This document shows positions 44,191 through 53,687 of a stretch of 64,000 nt of DNA, piece by piece. The number at the start of each line of letters is the position of its first letter. Position 1 is the stretch's first letter. The notes beneath the pieces are model-generated. The model made no database searches, was not told the DNA's origin, and saw nothing but the letters and a program-made list of their open reading frames with translations. This DNA is from Sphingobacterium sp. B16(2022) (GTDB lineage: Bacteria; Bacteroidota; Bacteroidia; Sphingobacteriales; Sphingobacteriaceae), in contig NZ_JAAUVN010000001.1 in NCBI RefSeq assembly GCF_012030425.1, positions 1,364,001 through 1,428,000 of the forward strand, given 5' to 3'. The position numbers and the translations under genes were made by a program.

Positions 44191-44243
44191 AAATGGCATA
44201 ATAGAAATTGAGCGTAAATCTCTTTTTCTATTATGCCATTTTT
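44191..44243. terminator. Strong bidirectional terminator
   Basis: A perfect 17-bp stem: AAATGGCATAATAGAAA (44191-44207) pairs with its complement at 44225-44241, followed by T. It separates the NTF2-like gene (+) from the GH15 gene (-). Confidence 0.9.
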
Positions 44244-44262
44244 CTAATCATTTCATTATAGA

Positions 44263-46056
44263 TTACAAGAATGCAGGGTGATCCAGTTTAACCGCTATGC
44301 GGTTTGCCGCATTGACCAGACCCACATGACTGTAAGCCTGTGGGAAATTGCCCCATTGACTGCCGTCTTGTTCATCGACATCTTCACTGAATAATTTGAG
44401 GTGATTGCCGTAACCAATCAACTGCTTAAATACCTCTTGCGCTTCTTCCAAACGTCCTACACAGGCCAGTGCTTCCACATACCAGAAGGCACATACCAGA
44501 AATGTTGATTTCGGTTTTCCAAAATCGTCTTTATGCAGATAACGGTAAAACAGTCCATTTTCTCCTTTCAGCTCTTCTTCCAAAGCTTCGAGGTGGCGTT
44601 TTGCCTTATCACTGGCCGGATCCAAATAATTCATCATGATCAGCTGTAGGGTAGAGGCATCTAAATTGGGGTTTTTAGTTGCCGTGGTATACACGCCACG
44701 CTCTTCATCGTAGCAGCTTTCAATATGTACACTGGCGCGCTCCCGTAGTTCTTGAGCTTTAATTTTGATTTCTTCAAAACCGTACTGCTCGGCAATTTTT
44801 AAAGCTGCTGTCGCACCGGCCCATTGAAACAGATTGGAATAGCAGTGTCTGTTTTCAAAATTCCGGAATTCCCAGATCCCCGCATCGAACTCATCGATGG
44901 TGCTTTCAATTTTCTTCAGAATATAGTTGGTCCAGGATTTGGCCAAACCGGTATTCTGATGACTAAAGCGGTGATCGGTAAACATAGGGAGCAAGGCAAG
45001 TAGCGCCTGTCCGTACACATCATTCTGAATGTGTTCAAAAGCCTGATTACCCAAGCGTACGGGCTTATTTCCTAAGTATCCTTCGAGATGGTCGAGCGTG
45101 GTTTCTGTTAACTGATGCTGCCCCATGATACCGTAGAGCGGCTGCAGGCGTCCGCGATCCGTCTGTGTAATATTAGCAATGTAGGAAGCGTATTTCTCCA
45201 TCTCTTCAAACTGCCCGATGTGGCTCAGGGCAGTCAGTACATAGTAGCTATCCCGCAACCAGCAGTAGCGATAATCCCAGTTACGGCCACTTCCCGGATG
45301 TTCGGGAAGACTTGTCGTGCTGGCCGCAATCAAAGCACCTGTATCCTCATACTGATGAAGTTTAAGAACCAGCGCAGAACGAATGACTTCTTTCTGGCAG
45401 AATGGGGCGATGGAAGCATTTTTTACCCAGCGGTGCCAATAACTTTTAGTTCTGCTTAAAAAATCTTCTGCGGTTCGTTCTATCGGAGCCTCAAATGGGC
45501 TTCCGAATGTCATCACCAAATAAACAGTACTGCTCAGTACATGCGGAATATCATCGAAAAAATGGCTTACAGGCATATTTGTTGCCAAGCGCATTCTGAT
45601 GTCCTCCTGTTCAAATTGGATATGGTTGCTGCCGCGGTTTTTCGTGAATCCCTGTTTTCCGTATTGATACTTAGGTGTACAGCGAACACGGATCTTTGGT
45701 CGTCCCGAAATGGGTTCTACCTTACGGACCAACATCAGTGGTTTGTAATAGCGCTCGTACTGCTCAAAACGTGGGGCAAAATCGGTGATCCGATAACTGC
45801 CTTCTTCGGTTGTCAACGTCGTACATAAAATATTGGTGTTTTCAATGTACTGCTGATCGGTATTCGTGATTTCTGAAGTGGGCAGGATCGAAAATTCACC
45901 TCCATTCTCCTGGTCTAATAAACTACCGAACACAAATGAATCTTCAAAGGTCGGCCAACATAGCCAGGTAATATTTCCGGTGATATTGACATGGGCAATG
46001 TAGGAACAATTGCCGATGATGCCACTGTTATATTTATGCTTCGGTGTTTTGGTCAT
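44263..46056 (-). CDS. Glycoside hydrolase family 15 protein
   Basis: A 597-residue glucoamylase-family (alpha/alpha)6-barrel enzyme. The start is ATG at 46056; the alternative three codons upstream is TTG. N-terminal GNCSYIAHVNITGNITWLCWPTFEDS is the typical start domain, NWDYRYCWLRDSYYV contains the general-acid side and GNFPQAYSHVGLVNA the C-terminal general-base side. GH15 members near otsA are often trehalases or trehalose-phosphate-related enzymes. It overlaps the end of the OtsA-OtsB gene by 23 bases, so the two are coupled. Confidence 0.9.
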   Translation of the reverse strand: MTKTPKHKYNSGIIGNCSYIAHVNITGNITWLCWPTFEDSFVFGSLLDQENGGEFSILPTSEITNTDQQYIENTNILCTTLTTEEGSYRITDFAPRFEQYERYYKPLMLVRKVEPISGRPKIRVRCTPKYQYGKQGFTKNRGSNHIQFEQEDIRMRLATNMPVSHFFDDIPHVLSSTVYLVMTFGSPFEAPIERTAEDFLSRTKSYWHRWVKNASIAPFCQKEVIRSALVLKLHQYEDTGALIAASTTSLPEHPGSGRNWDYRYCWLRDSYYVLTALSHIGQFEEMEKYASYIANITQTDRGRLQPLYGIMGQHQLTETTLDHLEGYLGNKPVRLGNQAFEHIQNDVYGQALLALLPMFTDHRFSHQNTGLAKSWTNYILKKIESTIDEFDAGIWEFRNFENRHCYSNLFQWAGATAALKIAEQYGFEEIKIKAQELRERASVHIESCYDEERGVYTTATKNPNLDASTLQLIMMNYLDPASDKAKRHLEALEEELKGENGLFYRYLHKDDFGKPKSTFLVCAFWYVEALACVGRLEEAQEVFKQLIGYGNHLKLFSEDVDEQDGSQWGNFPQAYSHVGLVNAANRIAVKLDHPAFL

Positions 46057-48298
46057 AAGTTTCAATTTTTTTAATTTCTGAATCTGTTCCGTTGATCTGC
46101 TGTTGTTTTACTCTATTGTAAGCAAAGTATTCGATCAGCTGAACGGCTTCTTGCTGTGTATCTACATAAAACTGCGCAGCGGACTTTTTATTGCCCACCT
46201 TAATGGTAATCGCATCCGCAGGGAGTTCTAAGAACATATCTTCGTCGGTCGCATCATCGCCGATCGCAAAGATGAAATCGGGATTATAGCTGTTGACGAT
46301 TTCCATTGCTGCTTTACCTTTATTGAGCTCGCTGTTTTTGACTTCAATCACTTTATCGCCCATTAATAACTGCAAGCCATGCTGCTGTACTAAATAGCGT
46401 AAGCTCTCCACCAGTTCCAGCGCGCGAAGCTGTCCAAGTCCGGGCTGTGCTTTACGGTAATGCCAAGCTAAAGAATATGACTTTTCTTCAATCACACAAC
46501 CAGCTGTATTGTTGGCAAATTTGGTCATGATATGTTTCACCGGGATTTTCCATCGCGTAGATAAGATTGCACCGCTTTGCCATTTGTGCGTCGGATAATT
46601 ACTCCATGCGCCATGTTCTGCGACCAGATAATACTGTCTATCGGAAAACCAGCTGTCGAGTGTCTCATGTGGTCTGCCACTAATGATCACGACTTGACTG
46701 GCATCATTTTCCTGCAGCAGATTTAAGGTGTCGTAAAGTGATTCCGTTGGAATTGCCGCAGCGGCATCGTTTTGAAAACCGATCAGGGTGCCATCGTAGT
46801 CGAGAAAGAATAACCTTCTGGTTGCACGGTTATATTGATCGAGTATGGCTAGCTTGGTCTGCTCATTGATCCTTCTGGCCATTTCATTCTGCTGGAATAA
46901 CTTGATTTCACGAAGTCTGCTGAAGAATAAGCGTACCCAGTGTCTGACATTAAATTTCTTGACAATTTCAATGCTGTCATTGAGTCGCATACGCTGTTCA
47001 GAAACGGGCATCTGTAAAGCTTTATAAATAGCTTCGGTAACCTGATCTGTTGCATTGGGATTAATATGGATGGCCTGTGTCAATTCTTTTGCAGCACCGG
47101 CCAATTCGCTTAAGATCAGCACTCCATCGGTATTTTCCTTACTGGCGATATATTCTTTACACACCAGGTTCATACCGTCTCGTAGCGAAGTGATCAAACA
47201 GATATCAGCAGAAACATACAGCGCAGATAACTCTTCCATTGGAAACGAATTGTAGAAATAGGCGATTGGGGTCCATTCATTGTTACCAAAAACAGCATTG
47301 ATATGGCCTACAGTTCGGTCTATTTCGTCCAGTAATTGTTTGTACTGCGCAACATGATCCCGTGAAGGAACTACGATCATATAAAGAACTACCTGTCCTT
47401 TTAACTCTGGATATTTAACCAATAAATTTTCGTAGGCGAGCAAGCGTTCAATGATGCCTTTGCTGTAATCAAGGCGATCGATGCTGAGTATTATTTTCTG
47501 ATCTTTATAATAATCTTTTATTGCTTGCGCCCGTGTCTGAATGGGCTCGCTATTGGCGAGCTTCGAGAATTTATCAAAATCGATACCCATCGGGTAGACC
47601 TCGGTAAAAATACTTCTTCCATCTGTATGCAGGCAATTGTTCTGAACATTTAGGCCAAGAATATGTGCACAGGAATTCAAAAAGTGCTGGGTATCATTGA
47701 AGGTATGGAATCCGATTAGATCGGCACCAAGCAGTCCGTTTAGGAGCTCATTGCGCCAAGGGATGCTTCTAAATACCTCATCATTTGGAAAGGGGATATG
47801 TTGGAAAAAACCGATTGCAATAGTAGGATACGATTTTCTGACTAATTGCGGCAGGAGCATTAATTGATAATCATGAATCCAGACTTCATCTTTTTCCTGC
47901 ACATTTTGCTGATCCACAACCTGTGAAAACTTGGCGTTTACCTGCTGGTACATTTCCCAGTCCGGCGTGCGGTATACAGCATAAGATGGTCTATAATGAA
48001 AAACGGGCCATAAGACTTCATTCGAAAATCCTTCGTAGTATCCTTTTAATTCCTCTTCGGTCAAAAAGACTGGAATAAGATTGTGTTCGGCCAATCCTTG
48101 GGTAATGATCTCTTCTTCTTGTGTATTTAAGGGAATAATTCCGGGCCAACCAATCCATATGTTTTCATCGCTCTTGTAAACGGAACCTAAACCTGTTGCC
48201 AGTCCACCTTCACTTGGGATAAACTGAAGTTCATTGTCTTTACGTTCAATACGTATGGGTAATCTATTGGAAACGATAATTGTTCTTTTCTTATACAT
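46034..48298 (-). CDS. otsAB: Fused trehalose-6-phosphate synthase / phosphatase
   Basis: A 754-residue bifunctional enzyme. The N-terminal GT20 part (about 1-475) has NRLPIRI, FIPSEGGLATGLG, IWIGWPG, the VWIHDYQLMLLP block and YPMGID. The C-terminal HAD phosphatase (about 490-740) has the nucleophile motif FLDYDGTLIGF, VIISGRPHETLDSWF and IAIGDDATDEDMF. It makes trehalose from UDP-glucose and glucose-6-phosphate in one protein. Trehalose is a stress and osmoprotectant, consistent with the stress genes downstream. It is the first gene of a two-gene unit with GH15. Confidence 0.95.
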   Translation of the reverse strand: MYKKRTIIVSNRLPIRIERKDNELQFIPSEGGLATGLGSVYKSDENIWIGWPGIIPLNTQEEEIITQGLAEHNLIPVFLTEEELKGYYEGFSNEVLWPVFHYRPSYAVYRTPDWEMYQQVNAKFSQVVDQQNVQEKDEVWIHDYQLMLLPQLVRKSYPTIAIGFFQHIPFPNDEVFRSIPWRNELLNGLLGADLIGFHTFNDTQHFLNSCAHILGLNVQNNCLHTDGRSIFTEVYPMGIDFDKFSKLANSEPIQTRAQAIKDYYKDQKIILSIDRLDYSKGIIERLLAYENLLVKYPELKGQVVLYMIVVPSRDHVAQYKQLLDEIDRTVGHINAVFGNNEWTPIAYFYNSFPMEELSALYVSADICLITSLRDGMNLVCKEYIASKENTDGVLILSELAGAAKELTQAIHINPNATDQVTEAIYKALQMPVSEQRMRLNDSIEIVKKFNVRHWVRLFFSRLREIKLFQQNEMARRINEQTKLAILDQYNRATRRLFFLDYDGTLIGFQNDAAAAIPTESLYDTLNLLQENDASQVVIISGRPHETLDSWFSDRQYYLVAEHGAWSNYPTHKWQSGAILSTRWKIPVKHIMTKFANNTAGCVIEEKSYSLAWHYRKAQPGLGQLRALELVESLRYLVQQHGLQLLMGDKVIEVKNSELNKGKAAMEIVNSYNPDFIFAIGDDATDEDMFLELPADAITIKVGNKKSAAQFYVDTQQEAVQLIEYFAYNRVKQQQINGTDSEIKKIETYDQNTEA

Positions 48299-48969
48299 GG
48301 TTTTCTCAGATTTTGGACGATCTTGTAATGTGTAGGTCGTCGGTTTTTAACGCGCTAATTATTATTTAAGTTTTGTGCTACAATGGGGTGTTTATTATTT
48401 GGATAAAGCCTGGACTACTGCACATTTTTGTTCCATGCTGCAGGTTCAATGCCCATATCTTTTTGTAGACTGGCCTTGGACAGGGAGGCAAGTCATCTGT
48501 TTTTAGTGTTTTGAATAGTGTTGATGTGTTCATAAATATATGATGTTCTATAGTATTTTGCGATCTCGTGCGCCTGGAGAGGCTTTATACGGATTGCTTT
48601 AAATCACAGCTGTATACAAGCGAATTTCCAGCCAAAAAAGCGTTTAAAAGTTTAATAAAAGCCATCTTTAATATAGCGGGTATTTATACCTGTTGTATAG
48701 TCATTTTATCTATAGGGATGTGACTGATAGTGTATTAGCAATATAGTCTTGCTCCTAAAGGACCTTAGGCAGTGAAACGTCTTTGGAAATGTCAGTATTA
48801 TTTGCGTGCTGGTTGCCAAAATTGGGTATTTATACCCCCTGAAATAGTGCGGATCTCTGCTATTAAAATAAATATTATCCTATCTGGAAATGTCTATAAT
48901 GAACTATTGGGGTGTCCAAGTTGTTTGTAAATAAAGTTTTCACTTCATCACCACTAACAATTAACATAT
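48299..48969. promoter_or_regulatory. Long divergent regulatory region (otsAB / CinA-like gene)
   Basis: About 670 bases with no supported ORF between divergent genes. Two copies of the 13-base GGGTATTTATACC lie at 48678-48690 and 48824-48836; each contains the inverted repeat GGTAT-TT-ATACC. The second is extended by CCCC and is about 131 bases before the CinA-like gene, a position compatible with a promoter element. No ribosome site or start was found in the region. Confidence 0.45.
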
Positions 48970-49473
48970 ATGATGGAATATATTGATACGACAACATTAG
49001 ACAAAGTTGGTCAGTTTTTAAAAGATAACCAGCTCAAGGTCTTTATAGGAGAAAGTATGACGGGTGGTTTTCTCGGCAGTGTGCTGAGTATGCAGACGGA
49101 CTCTGGATCTTATTTCCTAGGAGGAGTAACGAGCTATGCGACAAGTGTCAAAAAATCTTTGTTGCAGGTGGATGATCATAGCATTTCTTACTTTACTCCA
49201 GAGTCATCGGAAGTCACGTTTGAAATGCTGGAGGGGCTTAAAAAATTAGTGGAGGCCGATGTTTATGTGGCGATAACCGGGATGGCTTTTCCGGATTCAT
49301 CCACTGAACATCAAGCTGAGGTGGGCGATATCTTTATAGCCATATGCTTTAGTGGTATCCATATGCGAAAAACACTGCACTGTGTAGACTGCGATGCTGC
49401 CCAGATTTATATCACCGCAGTCAACCATATTATCCATGAACTGTACCGGTTCACCCTTGATCTGGATGATTAG
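48970..49473 (+). CDS. pncC: CinA C-terminal-domain amidase (PncC-like)
   Basis: 167 residues matching the CinA C-terminal deamidase that converts nicotinamide mononucleotide to nicotinate mononucleotide. The catalytic segment is VFIGESMTGGFLGSVLS (family ESxTGG; Met replaces the common Cys), then GSYFLGGVTSYATSVKKSLL, and the C-terminal IAITGMAFPDS-like stretch. The usual N-terminal MoaB-like domain of full CinA is absent, so this is the stand-alone type. A second in-frame ATG lies one codon in. It ends 8 bases before the convergent kinase. Confidence 0.82.
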   Translation: MMEYIDTTTLDKVGQFLKDNQLKVFIGESMTGGFLGSVLSMQTDSGSYFLGGVTSYATSVKKSLLQVDDHSISYFTPESSEVTFEMLEGLKKLVEADVYVAITGMAFPDSSTEHQAEVGDIFIAICFSGIHMRKTLHCVDCDAAQIYITAVNHIIHELYRFTLDLDD

Positions 49474-49481
49474 CAATTTTT

Positions 49482-51662
49482 TTACAGATCATCTAAAAGC
49501 ATACTGGGTGGGAATTCTTCAACAATAGGGAAGTAGAGGTAAACGGTCGTTCCTTTTTCTTCTTCAGAATCTATTTTGATGGTTCCCCCTAATCTTTCCA
49601 TAATACGCTTCACTAAGGAAAGACCAACACCTGTTCCTTCGATGTGATCCACATTTTTTCCCCTTTTAAAAATCTCAAATATGCTGTGCAGGTTTTCTTT
49701 GGGAATACCGATACCCTGATCTTTTATCTTATAACAGACCTGCTCATCTTCAAAATAGCTGTCAATGTGAAGCTTTACGCCGGCGGTGCCAGGACTGTAC
49801 TTGATCGCATTGCCGATGATATTACTGAAGATCTGATACAAAGCACTTTTCTCACCCCATACCGGAAGCAATTTACCGTAATCAACCGTTGCTAAAGCGG
49901 GATTGTGCAGGATAATACTTTCTTTATAGATCTGATCCAATGTGTATGCCATCGGAATCGGATCTTTCGTGAAGGTTCCGGTTTTACGTTGGGAAAGTAA
50001 CACGACATTGTTGATGATACTTTCAATACTTTCCGTGCTGGCGATCAGATTGCTGTACCATTTTTGCAGTGCTGCGGGATTGAGAGACTGTTTACTGTTC
50101 TGTAAAAATTGGATCCCCATTTTGAGAATGGATAATGGATTTTTTAAATCGTGGGAAAGTGTAAAGGTTAACATCTCCAATTCATTGTTGAGTGCTAACA
50201 GCTGTTCACTCCATTGTTGTTTGTCTTTTAATTTTCCAACAATGGATTCCTTTAAAATTTGATTTAGGCGTAGTACAAAACTGATTTCGACATCGTTCCA
50301 AGGGGTAGCGATATCGTAATTAACACTTTCAGTGAGGTCTATCTGTTTAATCCCATCGTTGCCATCTGTTTCCGGAGTGACATGCATCTCCATTACATTG
50401 CTCACGGTTTCTTTTCGGAACCAAATCAGGACCTGATCACTCAAAAGCCCTATCTTAAGATACATAAGCCCTGCAAAAGGTAATTGTCCTTTAATCTTTT
50501 CCCCATGGCTTTCTCTAAAATTATTATCCTTAAATAAGGCTTTTTCGGAGTGGGTCTGAATAAAGGTTATGATCTCATATAGCTGTCCTTTATTCGGACA
50601 GATCCCGTGAAAATAAACATCACCCTGATTAAATATGGCCAGACCGTCTGCATTGACCATGTCCATGATGGTACCCATATGTTGCACAAGGGCACAATTG
50701 GCCGTCTTGTATTTTAACAAATCAATTTTCAGATTGACTTCCACGTCTTTTAGAAGTTTGCCTCGCTCCAACAGATCCTGATTGATGTAGTTTTCATATT
50801 TACTGGTGGCATTTTGGATCATAAAAGTACAGAGCTTTCGTTGCTGCAGATCGATATTCTTTTCTTTGTGATGATGCCCAATTAAAAGCCCCCAAAACTG
50901 TCCACCTACATGTATAGAAAAAAACAGGGCACTTGTAACTTCCTTTTCCGATAGGAAGAGCCGGTGCAGTTCAGGAACTGGAGCCAACTGACTCTCCAGT
51001 AGATTGATCTTTGGATCAATGGAATAGAACTGTTGCTGGTTATCCCGTAGATTGGGACTATAGCGGTATGAACACATGCTGTAATAGGGGAAAACCTCTT
51101 TCGGCATAAAGCTTTTCGAGAATTCCATATTCCTGTAATATGCTTTCCCGTCTAACGTATCTTCTGCAATGACCTGGCTATAGCCCGTTTCCTGCACCTG
51201 AACGACAAATACATGGTCATAATGAAGGATCCGGTTAATAGCGTGGCAGACCAGATCCCAGTTGTTGGGTTTTATGGTGTCTAAAAGGAAACTAAACTCA
51301 TTTATTTTTTTTGCCGAAGTATATTTTTTATACTGCTCCTCCCATTCGATAAACAAATGATCATCGTGTAAACTTAATTTGAGATAGATTCTTTTATTGG
51401 GTAATTTGAGGGGCAAGATCTGTCTCGGATATTTTTTATCCCGTATATTTTCCAATACCTGACATATTTTTACAAAATGTTTTCCAAATAAATCAGCAAA
51501 ATAGAGATCAAATTTAGATCCTAAAATGAGATTATGTTCTGTTTGATTGACCGTATGAAGAACATTTTCGCTTACTCCTGTGATATGAAAATCAAAATCA
51601 AGGACAATGAGACTACCAAATTGTTGAATAAAGTTAATGGGTAAAGGCACGTTGTTTTCCAT
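49482..51662 (-). CDS. Phytochrome-like sensor histidine kinase lacking chromophore cysteines
   Basis: A 726-residue protein with a bacteriophytochrome layout: PAS2 (about 1-110), GAF (about 130-290), PHY-like (about 300-470), HisKA with His504 in LSHDLKNPLSI and HATPase with IGNAIKYSPG, DQGIGIP and GTGVGLSLV. The GAF ends in WGLLIGHHH, as in phytochromes. The N-terminal Cys that binds biliverdin in bacteriophytochromes is absent (the start is MENNVPLPINFIQQFGSLIVLD) and the GAF Cys position is occupied by LAPVPELH-type sequence. Light sensing through covalent bilin is therefore unlikely, though non-covalent binding cannot be excluded. There is no linked regulator on this strand. Confidence 0.88.
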   Translation of the reverse strand: MENNVPLPINFIQQFGSLIVLDFDFHITGVSENVLHTVNQTEHNLILGSKFDLYFADLFGKHFVKICQVLENIRDKKYPRQILPLKLPNKRIYLKLSLHDDHLFIEWEEQYKKYTSAKKINEFSFLLDTIKPNNWDLVCHAINRILHYDHVFVVQVQETGYSQVIAEDTLDGKAYYRNMEFSKSFMPKEVFPYYSMCSYRYSPNLRDNQQQFYSIDPKINLLESQLAPVPELHRLFLSEKEVTSALFFSIHVGGQFWGLLIGHHHKEKNIDLQQRKLCTFMIQNATSKYENYINQDLLERGKLLKDVEVNLKIDLLKYKTANCALVQHMGTIMDMVNADGLAIFNQGDVYFHGICPNKGQLYEIITFIQTHSEKALFKDNNFRESHGEKIKGQLPFAGLMYLKIGLLSDQVLIWFRKETVSNVMEMHVTPETDGNDGIKQIDLTESVNYDIATPWNDVEISFVLRLNQILKESIVGKLKDKQQWSEQLLALNNELEMLTFTLSHDLKNPLSILKMGIQFLQNSKQSLNPAALQKWYSNLIASTESIESIINNVVLLSQRKTGTFTKDPIPMAYTLDQIYKESIILHNPALATVDYGKLLPVWGEKSALYQIFSNIIGNAIKYSPGTAGVKLHIDSYFEDEQVCYKIKDQGIGIPKENLHSIFEIFKRGKNVDHIEGTGVGLSLVKRIMERLGGTIKIDSEEEKGTTVYLYFPIVEEFPPSMLLDDL

Positions 51663-52030
51663 TTTATTAATTGCGTTGGAGCATGCTAAATTTAATAAAA
51701 AAAATGAATTACTTCCATCAGTGGAGGCAGTATTGAATTATTAATTCTTAAAAAAAAATTAAATGTTTCCTAAATATAAGGATTAAAATAGGAAAAACTC
51801 TTTTTTTTATTTTAATCAATTTTTTATTTGATTTTTTTTGTTTGAACATTCATACACATTTTTAATTGAAAATGAATTCTTTATGTTACATAAATCTTAG
51901 AATCAGTTTTCAGCGTATATATACGTATTGTAATTAAGTATTAATTTTTGTAGTAACGGTGCGATCTTTGCTTAAAGCTATCTGCATCTTTAAGTGTTAT
52001 GCAAATAACCTTATTTCATGACATCAGAGT
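51663..52030. other. Divergent intergenic region
   Basis: About 370 very AT-rich bases between the phytochrome-like kinase (-) and the kinase-like gene (+). GATCTTTG at 51963-51970 weakly resembles the Bacteroidota -7 element 61 bases before the + gene, but no fitting -33 TTG was found. No ORF is supported. Confidence 0.45.
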
Positions 52031-52645
52031 ATGAACAAACGGGAGGAATTTTATAAAATAGTAATCAAGGAATATGAGAAGCGGAATTTGAAGTATGGAC
52101 AGGTTCTGAGGGAAAATATTGCCCAGGATCTATATGCAATACGCTTGAATTTGCAACGCTATGCGATGGAGCATGGTAACTCGGTTGAGTTGGATAATAC
52201 CAAAAATATGGTCACCGACACGATCAGTAAAGTACAGCATTTATCAAACATTTTGTTAAATGGTGTTTTACGTGACTTTGGATTGAAAAGAGCCTTGGAA
52301 GATCATTTTCTGGTTAGCAATCCAAATAACGATATTGCTGTGGATAAGCAAGTGAACGACTTGGATTTTAGCTGTCAGTTGCTCATCTTTCATATGGTCA
52401 GGTATGTTGTCTCGGCAATTGTAACAGATGAACTACCATTTTTAGGGATTCATCTATATGCCGATGATCATGATTTATATCTTGAAGTATATGGACTTAA
52501 CAATAATTATATAGATAAACTTAAACAAAGCAATAGTAAAAAAATTAAAAAACTGCAAAACCGCGTTAATCTGCTTGAAGGATCACTAACATTTGCAAGT
52601 GACAATCAAGAGAATAAGATAGTAGTTATTGTAAAACTAAATTAA
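52031..52645 (+). CDS. Degenerate NarL-type histidine kinase-like protein (no phospho-acceptor His)
   Basis: A 204-residue protein aligned by eye with the HisKA_3 / HPK7 dimerisation helix of Bacteroidota kinases (LHDNINQIL-AKLYL pattern). The equivalent here is LRENIAQDLYAIRLNL with Arg27 in place of the phospho-acceptor His. The downstream GLKRALEDHFL segment fits the helix after the dimerisation domain. The ATPase part seems lost: N-box is FHMVRYVVSAI and the D-x-G box is EVYGLNNNY. It lies 2 bases before a NarL-family regulator, so it likely modulates it without phosphorylation, perhaps as an adaptor. That role is inference. Confidence 0.7.
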   Translation: MNKREEFYKIVIKEYEKRNLKYGQVLRENIAQDLYAIRLNLQRYAMEHGNSVELDNTKNMVTDTISKVQHLSNILLNGVLRDFGLKRALEDHFLVSNPNNDIAVDKQVNDLDFSCQLLIFHMVRYVVSAIVTDELPFLGIHLYADDHDLYLEVYGLNNNYIDKLKQSNSKKIKKLQNRVNLLEGSLTFASDNQENKIVVIVKLN

Positions 52646-52647
52646 AT

Positions 52648-53304
52648 ATGGTTAAAATTGTTATAGCTGAAGATCATCTAGTTGTCCTCAATGGAGTGAA
52701 ACTATTATTGGAATCGCAATCTGATCTGGAAGTTATTGATCAGGGAACGAATGGTAATGAGGTATTGGAAATTATGAGCAAAGGGAATATTCCAGATGTT
52801 CTGATAACCGATATTAATATGGCAGATATGGATGGGCTGGAACTCATATTGAAAGTGAAATCGCAGTACCCGTCTGTAAAAATAATTGTTCTCTCCATGT
52901 TGAATAGTTTACAGCATGTACTGCAAGCTTTTAAGAATGGTGCGAATGGCTATCTCGTCAAAAATGTAGGATACGAGGAAATGCTGTATGCCATTAGACA
53001 TGTTGCCAATGGTGGACAGTTTATCTGTGAAGAGATTGGAGGTATCATGCTCGATACTTTACAGAAGTCACCAACTGCTTTCTTAAACATTGAACAAATC
53101 ATGGAGAAGATGGGGCTTTCGGAAAGAGAGATGGAAGTACTGGAGCTCATTGGTGAGGGATTTACGAATATGCAGATCGCTGATAAACTATTTTTAAGCA
53201 AACGTACTGTAGAAGGGCATAGACAAAATTTACTGGAAAAAACCGGTGTGAAAAATACCGCTGCGCTGATTAAATATGCGATTAGAACAGGTTTAATGCA
53301 ATAA
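52648..53304 (+). CDS. NarL/FixJ-family response regulator
   Basis: 218 residues: a receiver domain with acidic residues Glu-Asp near residues 8-9 (IAEDHLVVLNGV), phospho-acceptor Asp55 in LITDINMADMDG, the VLSM and KNVGYEE switch positions, and a LuxR helix-turn-helix with LSEREMEVLELIGEGFTNMQIADKLFLSKRTVEGHRQNLLEK. It starts 2 bases after the His-less kinase-like protein, which cannot phosphorylate it by the usual route. The phosphoryl donor may be encoded elsewhere or be a small molecule. A perfect palindromic terminator follows the gene. Confidence 0.93.
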   Translation: MVKIVIAEDHLVVLNGVKLLLESQSDLEVIDQGTNGNEVLEIMSKGNIPDVLITDINMADMDGLELILKVKSQYPSVKIIVLSMLNSLQHVLQAFKNGANGYLVKNVGYEEMLYAIRHVANGGQFICEEIGGIMLDTLQKSPTAFLNIEQIMEKMGLSEREMEVLELIGEGFTNMQIADKLFLSKRTVEGHRQNLLEKTGVKNTAALIKYAIRTGLMQ

Positions 53305-53343
53305 TGGAACAAAGAAGTTTAACAATAATAATAAATGAAAGGG

Positions 53344-53375
53344 AGCACAGGTATTAATACCTGTGCTTCTTTGTT
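53344..53375 (+). terminator. Rho-independent terminator
   Basis: The 24-base palindrome at 53344-53367 (AGCACAGGTATT paired with AATACCTGTGCT) folds into a 12-bp stem, followed by a T-rich tail. It terminates the regulator gene. Confidence 0.85.
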
Positions 53376-53454
53376 TTAATGCGTATATCGTGATATTGAG
53401 CAAACAATCACCCTGATACAGTCGTTATTTATGTATACATCAATTTATAACACT

Positions 53455-53676
53455 ATGAAAAACTTCAAATTAGCGGCATTATCGGGAATTATAGTTTTAG
53501 GTATAATGGGTTCATGTCAGAATGACTCAAAAAGTAACAACAGTGAAGGTAATAGTAGTACAATTGCTCCCTCTGCAGGTGATGAAACACGCTACAATTT
53601 AAGCGAACAGCAGGAAATGACTTTGCAGGGCGATACGATTAAAATAGATTCTACAAAAAGTGATTCTATTAAATAA
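53455..53676 (+). CDS. Small lipoprotein, Asn/Ser-rich
   Basis: 73 residues from the ATG at 53455; an earlier ATG at 53431 adds 8 residues before a poor signal, so it is less likely. The SPII signal ends in IMGSC with lipidated Cys21. The mature part is low-complexity (NDSKSNNSEGNSST) and ends DSTKSDSIK. It is comparable in style to the lipoprotein at 56537-56767. It is probably anchored in the membrane; function is unknown. The 54-residue membrane protein follows 11 bases later. Confidence 0.7.
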   Translation: MKNFKLAALSGIIVLGIMGSCQNDSKSNNSEGNSSTIAPSAGDETRYNLSEQQEMTLQGDTIKIDSTKSDSIK

Positions 53677-53687
53677 CTTAAGAAATC

